Of a stretch of DNA of 53,564 bases, positions 7,508 to 14,411 are shown one piece after another. The notes beneath the pieces were generated by a model. The model saw only the letters and a list, made by a program, of their open reading frames with translations, had not been told where the DNA came from and ran no database searches. Position numbers and translations under genes: made by a program. The stretch is taken from positions 1 through 53,564 of the forward strand of contig JAQVCW010000025.1 of the NCBI GenBank assembly GCA_028689585.1. The letters run 5' to 3'. Source of the DNA: Lachnospiraceae bacterium (GTDB lineage Bacteria > Bacillota > Clostridia > Lachnospirales > Lachnospiraceae). The first letter of the stretch is position 1, and each line of letters begins with the position of its first letter.

Positions 7508-8362
7508 TTAGTACTCATTCGGTAATTCATCTATTTCGTCGCAGCGGAATACCGGGCCGTCTTTGCAGACGTATTTGGAGCCGATATTGCAGCGGCCGCA
7601 TTTTCCTACGCCGCATTTCATGCGAAGTTCCAGCGTGGTATAGACCTGGGTTTTACGAAAGCCCATTTCCATCAGGGCTGCCAGCACGAATTTGATCATG
7701 ATGGGCGGTCCGCATACCAGAACAGTCTTATCTGTGGAAAATTCCAGTTCTTTCAGATAGGAAGGCACGAAGCCCACATTGCCGTCCCAGCCTTCCTGCG
7801 GTCGGTCAATGGTCAGATGTACGTTCACCCCTTCGGTTTTCTGCCATACTTCCTGAATTTCTTTTAACTGAACCAGATCGTCGGCGGAGCGGGAGCCATA
7901 GAGGATATCCACGGTACCGTAATCTGCCCGGTTATCCAGCACGTAGTTGATCACGGAACGCAGCGGCGCCAGGCCGATACCGCCTGCTACAAACAGCAGG
8001 TTCTGGCCCTTCAGCTTGTCTTCCACCGGAAAGTGATTGCCGTACGGGCCCCGGACGGTGATTTCATCTCCCACCGTCAGATTGTGCAGGGCATCGGTTA
8101 ACGTCCCGCAGCGTTTGATGCTGAATTCCTGATATTCTTTATTCGTCGGGGAAGAGGTAATGGAAAACATTCCCTCGCTGACTCCCGGCACGCATACCAT
8201 GGCACACTGGCCGGGCATATGCTCAAACAGTTTGCCGCCCTCCGGCGCATTGACGCGGAAGGTCTTCACATCCGGAGTTTCCTCCCGAATATCGGTAATT
8301 ACACCTACCTTTGGAATCAGGGTATCCAGGCTGTAGTTTTTATGACAGGTACATTCGCTCAT
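7508..8362 (-). CDS. flxA: FAD/NAD(H)-binding oxidoreductase FlxA (AsrB/HydG-like)
   Basis: The 284-residue protein has the ferredoxin-NADP reductase fold. It comprises a beta-barrel FAD domain with FSITSSPT (R-x-Y-S-like flavin site), an NAD-binding domain with FVAGGIGLAPLRSVINY, LYGSR and VCGPPIMIKF, and a C-terminal 2Fe-2S loop of Cys pattern CGVGKCGRCNIGSKYVC. Homologues are AsrB, the sulfhydrogenase gamma subunit and FlxA of Desulfovibrio. It should be the NADH entry point of the complex. The ATG follows GGAGGTGACCAGTG and overlaps the flxB stop codon (ATGA), indicating coupling. A GTG three bases upstream is less well spaced. Confidence 0.88.
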   Translation of the reverse strand: MSECTCHKNYSLDTLIPKVGVITDIREETPDVKTFRVNAPEGGKLFEHMPGQCAMVCVPGVSEGMFSITSSPTNKEYQEFSIKRCGTLTDALHNLTVGDEITVRGPYGNHFPVEDKLKGQNLLFVAGGIGLAPLRSVINYVLDNRADYGTVDILYGSRSADDLVQLKEIQEVWQKTEGVNVHLTIDRPQEGWDGNVGFVPSYLKELEFSTDKTVLVCGPPIMIKFVLAALMEMGFRKTQVYTTLELRMKCGVGKCGRCNIGSKYVCKDGPVFRCDEIDELPNEY

Positions 8363-9426
8363 CACTGGTCACCTCCCATTGCTTTGATCACCTTCACGAT
8401 ATTTAAGGATGCAGGACATTTTTCCACGCAGCGGCCGCAGCCCACACAGGAAAACATGCCGTCATTGTTGACCGGAAAATACATCAGCTTATGCATAAAT
8501 CTCTGGCGGAAACGCTGCATCTGGCTGGTGCGGTTGTTGCCGTGGGCCATCATGGTAAAGTCGGAATACATGCAGGAATCCCAGCAGCGATACCGTTTGA
8601 TGCCATGTCCCGTATCATAATCTTTGATATCATAGCACTGGCAGGTAGGGCACACAAAGGTACAGGTCCCGCAGGCCAGACAGGGATGGTACAGCTCCTC
8701 CCATTTGGGGGAATTGAATTTCTCATCCAGATTTTCTTCTTTGCCCCAGCCCTCCAGGGAAAGCTGTGTATAGGGAAGCTGCTCCACGATCCCGCGGATC
8801 TTCTGCTTTTCCAGCTCCAGCTTTTCCAGCTCCGAAATTCCCGCTGCCAGTCCGTCTTTCTTCTCTTCTTCCACCGGACTCAGCAGGCTTTCCACACTCT
8901 TGGTCAGTGCTTCTCCCTTTTCTGTCCCGGCTTTCCAGTAAAGTGTCCCTTCTACCATCCAGACCGACACATCGGCAGCAGGTTCTGCACAGTCTACGCC
9001 AAACACCTTACAAAAGCAGCTTTCCTCCGGCTCATGACAGGCCATGGCTACGATAATTCCATGCTCTCTTCTGGCCGCATAGTAAGTATCCACCGGATCG
9101 GAAAGAAATACCTTATCCAGCACCTCCAGCCCTTTCACGTCACAGGCCTTCATGCCGAACACCACAAATTCCTTTTCCTTCAGAGCTTCCGGATCAATTG
9201 TGATTTTCTTTCCTTCTTTTTTACAGGTATAGAGTGTCTCACTCTGGGGGAAAAATGCATCCTTGGGAGATTTCACCGTTTTCAGGGTCTCCAGCGATAC
9301 TTCCGCTTCTTCATCCCATGCTGCAAAATTGACCTGGCCGCTGATTTTCACCGGCAGGTATAATTCCTTCGTCTCTGCAATCGTCTGAAATAATGCAGAT
9401 AAATTTTCTTTCGCTATTTTATACAT
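8362..9426 (-). CDS. flxB: 4Fe-4S dicluster protein FlxB (AsrA/HydB-like)
   Basis: The 354-residue protein resembles the AsrA/sulfhydrogenase beta family. The first 240 residues form an alpha/beta domain containing FFPQSETLYTCKKEG, FGMKACDVKGLEVLD and FL-DPVDTYYAARRE. The last 100 hold two ferredoxin-type cluster motifs, CLACGTCTFVCPTCQC and CVGCGRCVEKCPASLN, plus a CWDSC segment. In FlxABCD it relays electrons between the FlxA flavin and downstream carriers. It is followed by flxA with a one-base overlap and preceded by flxC after three bases. Confidence 0.86.
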   Translation of the reverse strand: MYKIAKENLSALFQTIAETKELYLPVKISGQVNFAAWDEEAEVSLETLKTVKSPKDAFFPQSETLYTCKKEGKKITIDPEALKEKEFVVFGMKACDVKGLEVLDKVFLSDPVDTYYAARREHGIIVAMACHEPEESCFCKVFGVDCAEPAADVSVWMVEGTLYWKAGTEKGEALTKSVESLLSPVEEEKKDGLAAGISELEKLELEKQKIRGIVEQLPYTQLSLEGWGKEENLDEKFNSPKWEELYHPCLACGTCTFVCPTCQCYDIKDYDTGHGIKRYRCWDSCMYSDFTMMAHGNNRTSQMQRFRQRFMHKLMYFPVNNDGMFSCVGCGRCVEKCPASLNIVKVIKAMGGDQ

Positions 9427-9429
9427 GCC

Positions 9430-10404
9430 TTATCTCCTTTCGACCACAATTCCAGGTTCCGCATCTTCAAAAGTAAAGCTGGTCAGCGGTCCTTTTGATT
9501 CCGTATCGGCGCCTGCCTGATATTCTCCGTAAAGCTCATTGATATCCTTAATGAATTTCCGGTTGAACAGATGAAGCGGGATGCCCTGAGGACATACTCT
9601 GCTGCATTCTCCGCAATCCGTGCAGCGTCCTGCCACATGGAATGCCCGGATAATATGAAACATCTTTTCTTCAAAGGAATCCACATTCGCCTTCTGTGCG
9701 CTGTCAAATTGATTGCTGTCAAAGACACATTTGCGGCAGCTGCAGGCCGGACAGACATTTCTGCAGGCATTGCAGCGGATGCATTTGCTCAGTTCCTTCT
9801 GGAAAAAGGCAAATTTTTCTTCCGGGCTCATCGCTTCGATCTTCTCTATCTCTGCGAAACGGTCCGCATCCTTTGTATCTTTGGATTCCCCGATCTCTTC
9901 GTCAAAGATCATGTGTTCCTTGCCCTTGCAGACATGGCAACGTTCCAGCATGGCGGACCCATAGGTACAGGTCTTATCCCCGTAAATCGTCCGGATATTA
10001 AGGGTATCCGTATCCTCTTCGATCCCTGCGCCGGAAATATTCTGAATGCCCTTAATGCCCTGGGCTTTGATTTTTTCAACATCCAGCTTTCCGCGGCAGC
10101 CCACGCCAATGATGTAAGCCTTGTCCCGGTCCACCCGGTGCTCTTTGATCAGTTGATTGAAGCTGTATGTGTCGCACGGCTTCAGGAAAACCAGTGTCTT
10201 TCCTTCTTTTTTGGATCCCTCGATCATATATTTACTCAGATTGGCACCGCAGAAGCCGTCATAGACGAACTGCTCCAGTTCTTCCTGTGAATTGAAGTAA
10301 GCCGGTTCCGGATTATAAGAGAGATCGCCCCGTTTCCAGCCCAGAACGCGCACTACCGTTCCGTCTGCCAGAAGTTCTTTTGCTCTGGTCACTAATTCCT
10401 GCAT
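9430..10404 (-). CDS. flxC: 4Fe-4S dicluster protein FlxC
   Basis: The 324-residue protein has an N-terminal domain related to the F420-hydrogenase beta/FlxC group (GANLSKYMIEGSK, VFLKPCDTYSFNQLIKE, YIIGVGCRGKLD). It continues with Cys-rich motifs CTYGSAMLERCHVCKG, CIRCNACRNVCPACSC and CTDCGECSRVCPQGIP. In Desulfovibrio FlxC is an iron-sulfur relay of the FlxABCD complex. Here it overlaps flxD by 13 bases and stands three bases from flxB, so stoichiometric production is likely. Its C-terminal 45 residues lack recognisable motifs. Confidence 0.84.
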   Translation of the reverse strand: MQELVTRAKELLADGTVVRVLGWKRGDLSYNPEPAYFNSQEELEQFVYDGFCGANLSKYMIEGSKKEGKTLVFLKPCDTYSFNQLIKEHRVDRDKAYIIGVGCRGKLDVEKIKAQGIKGIQNISGAGIEEDTDTLNIRTIYGDKTCTYGSAMLERCHVCKGKEHMIFDEEIGESKDTKDADRFAEIEKIEAMSPEEKFAFFQKELSKCIRCNACRNVCPACSCRKCVFDSNQFDSAQKANVDSFEEKMFHIIRAFHVAGRCTDCGECSRVCPQGIPLHLFNRKFIKDINELYGEYQAGADTESKGPLTSFTFEDAEPGIVVERR

Positions 10405-10835
10405 CTTAAATCCTCCAATCTCACATTTTTTCCAAGAGAATGAATCTTTTCCACAAATTCATTCATAGTAGTGGAAAATTTCACGCCTTCTGCCGCAGAT
10501 ACCCATTCCACTCTGGTCCGTCCATTTTCCACGCCAAGGTAATCCAGCATGGAGAACAGCAGTGTCATACGGCGTCTGGCATAATAATTTCCTGTGGTGT
10601 AGTGGCAGTCTCCCGGATGACATCCGCAGAGGATCACCCCATCCGCCCCTTTTTCAAATGCTCTTAAGATAAACATGGGATTCACACGGCAGGAACAGGG
10701 CACGCGGATGATCTTTACATCCGCCGGATAGCCCAGTCTGCTGCTTCCTGCCAGATCCGCTCCCGCATAACTGCACCAGTTACAGCAGAAGGCCACGATT
10801 TTGGGTCTGAATTCGTTTGTTTTTTCTATCGACAT
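10392..10835 (-). CDS. flxD: MvhD/FlxD-type hydrogenase iron-sulfur subunit
   Basis: The 147-residue protein is the MvhD-like linker that docks electron donors onto HdrA. Conserved elements are FCCNWCSYAGADLAGSSRL, IRVPCSCRVNP, GADGVILCGCHPGDCHY and the following NYYARRR; the Cys residues bind a 2Fe-2S cluster. In methanogens MvhD connects hydrogenase with HdrA; in FlxABCD it connects the NADH-oxidising unit with HdrA. Its position between hdrA and flxC agrees. GGAGGTGGATGCAAT precedes the ATG, which lies inside the 3' end of hdrA. Confidence 0.92.
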   Translation of the reverse strand: MSIEKTNEFRPKIVAFCCNWCSYAGADLAGSSRLGYPADVKIIRVPCSCRVNPMFILRAFEKGADGVILCGCHPGDCHYTTGNYYARRRMTLLFSMLDYLGVENGRTRVEWVSAAEGVKFSTTMNEFVEKIHSLGKNVRLEDLRCRN

Positions 10836-12814
10836 ATTGCATCCACCTCCGCGATAATCTGTCTGTTGGAGAAGCCCTGCAGATCCATGGCACCGGATGG
10901 GCAGGCTACCGTACAGGCACCGCAGCCCTGACAGAGCGCGCTGTTGACCTGAGCGAAATGGCGGGTCTCCCGGATTCCATGATCATTTACTTCCTTATCA
11001 ATATAGCTGATGGCTCCGTACGGGCACACATTGGCACAGGTGGAGCAGCCATTACAGAGCAGCTCATCGGACTTGGCCGTACATGGATTGGTCAGCAGCT
11101 TATCCTTTGCCAGCAGGCCAATGGCCTTCACCGCTGCCGCACCAGCCTGGGCTACCGTCTCCGGAATGTCCTTCGGTCCCTGACAGACACCGGATAAAAA
11201 GACACCTGCCGTGGGAGATTCTACCGGACGAAGCTTGGGATGCGCTTCGGTCAGGAAGTTGTTGGTATCGATGCTGGCCGTCAGCATGGTAGCAATCTTT
11301 CTTACATCTTTATTCGGCTCAATGGCTGCCGCCAGCACTACCATATCGGCCTCCATCAAAATCTGTTTATTATCGATCAGATCCACGCCCTGCACCAGGA
11401 GCTGGCCATTTGGCTGGGGAGCCACCTTGCCCACCTGGCCTTTTATGTAATTCACGCCGTATTCTTCCACTGCCCGGCGGTAGAACTCATCAAAGTTCTT
11501 GCCCGGAGTACGGACATCAATATAAAATACGGTGACATTTACATCCGGATATTTGTCCCGGATCAGCATGGCATGCTTTGCCGTATACATACAGCAGATC
11601 TTGGAGCAGTAGCTTTTGCCCCTCTTATCCGCGCATCGGGAACCCACGCACTGGATAAATACCATGTTCTTCGGCGCTTTGTGATCTGAAATCCGTTCCA
11701 GATGTCCCTTGGTCGGTCCGGCCGCATTCATAATACGCTCCAGCTCCAGAGAAGTGATCACGTCCGGGCTCTGGCTGTAAGCGTATTCATCATACTGATC
11801 CAGCTTGATCACATCAAAGCCGGTAGCCACTACGATGGCGCCGTACTTTTCGGTCACGATCTCATCCTGCTGATCATATTCAATGGCACCTGCCTGACAG
11901 ACCTTTGCGCAGACGCCGCATTTTCCGGTCTTAAATTTCGTACAGTGCTCCCGGTCAATCACCGGCACATTGGGGATTGCCTGGGCAAACGGAGTGTAGA
12001 TCGCACTTCTGGTATTCAGCCCTCTGTTAAACTCATTTGGTGTCTTTTTCGACGGGCATTTTTCCTGACAGACGCCGCAGCCGGTACACTTGTCCATATT
12101 GACACTGCGGGCCTTTTTGCGGATATCCACGGTAAAGTCTCCCACAAATCCGGACACCTTCTCTACCTCGCTGTAGGTATAAATATTGATTTTTTCATGG
12201 GCGGATGCTTCCACCATCTTCGGTGTCAGAATACAGGCCGAACAGTCCAGCGTAGGAAAGGTCTTATCCAACTGGGACATTCTGCCGCCGATACTGGGGG
12301 TCTTCTCTACGATATCCACTTCGTATCCCGCTTCTGCAATATCCAGTGCGGTCTGAATGCCGGCAATACCGCCGCCGATCACCAGGGCCCGCTTGGTCAC
12401 CCGGCTCTCGCCCTGCTGCAGCGGGGTATTCAGGCTGACCTTCGCAATCGCTGCTCTGGCCAGAATCACTGCTTTTTTTGTGGCTTCTTCCATATTCTTA
12501 TGAATCCAGGAACAATGCTCACGGATGTTGGCAATTTCCACCATGTATGGATTCAGTCCGGCCCGCTTCGCTGCGTTTCGGAATGTAGTCTCATGCATTC
12601 TGGGGGAACAGGAACAGACAACAATTCCGGTTAAATTCTTTTCCTTGATTGCCGCATCGATTTTCGCCTGTCCGGCTTCGGAACACATGTACTGATAATC
12701 CTCCGCATGTACCACGCCCGGCTCCAATGCCGCCATTTCTACTACTTTTTTCACATCAACTGTCGCTGCGATATTACTTCCGCAGTGGCAGACAAATACT
12801 CCTATTCTCTGCAA
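10826..12814 (-). CDS. hdrA: Heterodisulfide reductase subunit A (electron-bifurcating flavoprotein)
   Basis: The 662-residue protein has full HdrA architecture. The N-terminal cluster domain has CHCGSN, YMCSEAG and CSPRMHETTFR. The FAD site is VIGGGIAGIQTALDIAEAG (about 145-165), followed by the DCSACILTPKM segment. Insert ferredoxin motifs CTGCGVCQEKC and CGVCAKVCQAG and two C-terminal 4Fe-4S motifs, CNGCSTCANVC and CQGCGACTVAC, are intact. HdrA's flavin splits electron pairs between ferredoxin and HdrBC. An in-frame GTG at 12823 lies inside the Shine-Dalgarno sequence, so TTG at 12814, eight bases after AGGAGG, is preferred. Confidence 0.93.
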   Translation of the reverse strand: MQRIGVFVCHCGSNIAATVDVKKVVEMAALEPGVVHAEDYQYMCSEAGQAKIDAAIKEKNLTGIVVCSCSPRMHETTFRNAAKRAGLNPYMVEIANIREHCSWIHKNMEEATKKAVILARAAIAKVSLNTPLQQGESRVTKRALVIGGGIAGIQTALDIAEAGYEVDIVEKTPSIGGRMSQLDKTFPTLDCSACILTPKMVEASAHEKINIYTYSEVEKVSGFVGDFTVDIRKKARSVNMDKCTGCGVCQEKCPSKKTPNEFNRGLNTRSAIYTPFAQAIPNVPVIDREHCTKFKTGKCGVCAKVCQAGAIEYDQQDEIVTEKYGAIVVATGFDVIKLDQYDEYAYSQSPDVITSLELERIMNAAGPTKGHLERISDHKAPKNMVFIQCVGSRCADKRGKSYCSKICCMYTAKHAMLIRDKYPDVNVTVFYIDVRTPGKNFDEFYRRAVEEYGVNYIKGQVGKVAPQPNGQLLVQGVDLIDNKQILMEADMVVLAAAIEPNKDVRKIATMLTASIDTNNFLTEAHPKLRPVESPTAGVFLSGVCQGPKDIPETVAQAGAAAVKAIGLLAKDKLLTNPCTAKSDELLCNGCSTCANVCPYGAISYIDKEVNDHGIRETRHFAQVNSALCQGCGACTVACPSGAMDLQGFSNRQIIAEVDAICR

Positions 12815-12835
12815 TGAATTCACCTCCTGCCTTTC

Positions 12836-13228
12836 TTATCGACGATATCTTCGGAATGCGCTGACCAGAAGCTGCTGCGGCAGCTCGGGATCCAGAAGTT
12901 CTGGTATCTCATCTGCGCTCAGGTAATCTGCACCCTTCTGGCGGATCACCATCTGTCTGGCTGCATCGATCAGCTTGCCCGGCTTCACATCTCTTGGACA
13001 CCGCTCCACACAGGCGAAGCAGGAAAGACATTTCCACAGTGACTTTGACTCCAGCAGCGCATCGATATCCTCATGCAGCACATAAGATACAAACTGATGC
13101 GGTTTAATATCCATCTCCTGAAAGGAAGGACAGGATGCAGAACATTTTCCGCACTTCATGCATTTGGATGGGTTGACACCGCTGATCTCCCGGATCAGCT
13201 CCGCTTTTTCTTTCTGACTCTGCATCAT
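12836..13228 (-). CDS. hdrC: Heterodisulfide reductase subunit C
   Basis: The 130-residue protein holds two classical 4Fe-4S motifs, CMKCGKCSASCPS and CLSCFACVERCPR, separated by a helical stretch, the layout of HdrC. It carries electrons from HdrA to HdrB. Its start (GGAGG, nine bases, ATG ATG) overlaps the hdrB stop codon by a few bases, and 21 bases separate it from the hdrA start. Length matches the short soluble HdrC type rather than membrane HdrDE. Confidence 0.92.
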   Translation of the reverse strand: MMQSQKEKAELIREISGVNPSKCMKCGKCSASCPSFQEMDIKPHQFVSYVLHEDIDALLESKSLWKCLSCFACVERCPRDVKPGKLIDAARQMVIRQKGADYLSADEIPELLDPELPQQLLVSAFRRYRR

Positions 13229-14118
13229 GACTGTGTGCCTCCTTCCTGCATATCTTCTGTTTTATCTGTATCTGCTTCCGGCTTTGTATTCCCTTTGGCA
13301 TCTGCGGCGGCTTCTGCATTCGTTTCCGCGGCTTCTGCTTTCACGCCCAGCGCTTCTGCCAGCAGTTCTGTAAAATACACCACCGGAACCTTTTCCTGCG
13401 TCCTGCTCTGATTCAGATTGTAGCGGCACAGGGGACAGGCCGTAACCAGTGTTTCTGCGCCCATACCGGCCGCGGATTCCATAATAAGATCTGTCTGATT
13501 TTTCGCCATGTCTTTTTCCTTCAGGGATATGTAACCGCCGCAGCATTCATTGCGGTAAGGATATATCACCGGTTCTGCTCCCAGGGCCCGGATAAAATCT
13601 TCTATAATGGAAGGATTTTCCGGATCATCAAACTGCATCCTGTCACTGGGACGAAGAAGCAGACAACCATAATAGGCACCGATCTTCCGTCCGGTCAGCG
13701 GCTTCACTACTTTGTCCTTTAACGCAGCAAATCCTATCCGGTCACGCAGGATCTCCAGAAAATGAAGCACCTTTGTTTCGCCCGCATAGGGTTCGTCCAA
13801 TTCCATGTAATTATTTGCTCTGAAGCGGATATCTTCCACATTTTTCATGTCGTCATTGACACGCTTCAGCACGTGATGACAGGCTGCGCAGACCGTCACA
13901 AGATCCTGCCCCTTCTCCTTTGCTGCTGCCAGTGCCCGGACGGAAGAAAGCTTCGTGGCAATTTCATCACTGCCCAGCGGATATACCCCGCCGCAGCACT
14001 GCCAGTTTTCCAATTCTTCCAGCTCGAATCCCAGAACTTTCGCACAGGCTCTTGCATAAGCATCCAGATCTTTAGCCTTTGTTTTTAACGTACAACCCGG
14101 ATAGTAACTGTAGACCAT
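13225..14118 (-). CDS. hdrB: Heterodisulfide reductase subunit B
   Basis: The 297-residue protein has two intact CCG domains: YYPGC, NWQCCGG and CAACHH, then YYGC, NECCGG and CPLC. These bind non-cubane 4Fe-4S clusters that cleave disulfides in methanogens. An unusual 40-residue Ala/Glu/Asp-rich tail with no predicted fold follows the second domain. The open frame extends to 14166, but AAGGAGGAGATT directly before the ATG at 14118 makes that the start, giving the usual N-terminus MVYSYYPGC. It is the first gene of the operon. With no CoM/CoB or DsrC in sight, its partner here may be FrdB. Confidence 0.92.
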   Translation of the reverse strand: MVYSYYPGCTLKTKAKDLDAYARACAKVLGFELEELENWQCCGGVYPLGSDEIATKLSSVRALAAAKEKGQDLVTVCAACHHVLKRVNDDMKNVEDIRFRANNYMELDEPYAGETKVLHFLEILRDRIGFAALKDKVVKPLTGRKIGAYYGCLLLRPSDRMQFDDPENPSIIEDFIRALGAEPVIYPYRNECCGGYISLKEKDMAKNQTDLIMESAAGMGAETLVTACPLCRYNLNQSRTQEKVPVVYFTELLAEALGVKAEAAETNAEAAADAKGNTKPEADTDKTEDMQEGGTQS

Positions 14119-14159
14119 AATCTCCTCCTTGCAACTGTTGCGCTTTCGCGCTTTACCAT

Positions 14160-14177
14160 TTGTCATTTTTTTAACAA
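14160..14177. promoter_or_regulatory. Possible Rex (NADH/NAD+ sensor) operator
   Basis: The 18-bp sequence TTGTCATTTTTTTAACAA matches the Firmicutes Rex consensus TTGTTAANNNNTTAACAA at 12 of 14 defined positions, with one perfect half-site. It lies in the 5' leader about 60 bp downstream of the predicted transcription start, where a bound repressor could block elongation. Assignment is by consensus only; AT-rich DNA gives chance matches. Confidence 0.4.
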
Positions 14178-14215
14178 ACTTCTTCTAAAAAAAAGAATTA
14201 CAATTTGTGAAAACT

Positions 14216-14240
14216 CCAACTTTCGTGACTCAACAGTTGG
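14216..14240. repeat. Small inverted repeat in the operon leader
   Basis: CCAACT and AGTTGG flank a 13-bp spacer just downstream of the -10 box. A second dyad, GCAACTGTTGC, sits at 14131-14141 next to the hdrB ribosome binding site. Both could be operators or leader hairpins; neither has an assigned protein. Confidence 0.4.
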
Positions 14241-14241
14241 C

Positions 14242-14270
14242 ATTATATCATAAGATTGTTTTTTCGACAA
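14242..14270 (-). promoter_or_regulatory. Sigma-A promoter of the hdr-flx-frd-fum operon
   Basis: On the minus strand a -35 box TTGTCG (14265-14270) is followed after 17 bp by a perfect -10 box TATAAT (14242-14247). Transcription would start near 14235, leaving a leader of about 117 nt before hdrB. No other convincing promoter was seen inside the operon. Confidence 0.75.
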
Positions 14271-14359
14271 CCCCCTTGGGAGGTTTTCTTTTGATTTTTT
14301 GATATTTTTTTAACGTTTTGTTTTCTCTATTCGCCGTATACATCATCCATTTAAAAAAT

Positions 14360-14395
14360 GGCTGTGAAAAAATAATCTTTCATTTTTTCACAGCC
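14360..14395 (-). terminator. Rho-independent terminator of the MMPL gene
   Basis: A perfect 14-bp stem (GGCTGTGAAAAAAT with its complement) encloses an 8-nt loop and is followed on the minus strand by ATTTTTTAAA. It lies 17 bp after the exporter stop codon and upstream of the redox operon promoter, so it insulates the two units. Confidence 0.85.
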
Positions 14396-14411
14396 ACTTT
14401 CTTTCATCCTG

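Noticed and set aside
14119-14166. N-terminal extension MTNGKARKRNSCKEEI of HdrB
   Set aside because: Strong ribosome binding site AAGGAGGAGATT precedes ATG 14118 and the family starts at YYPGC.
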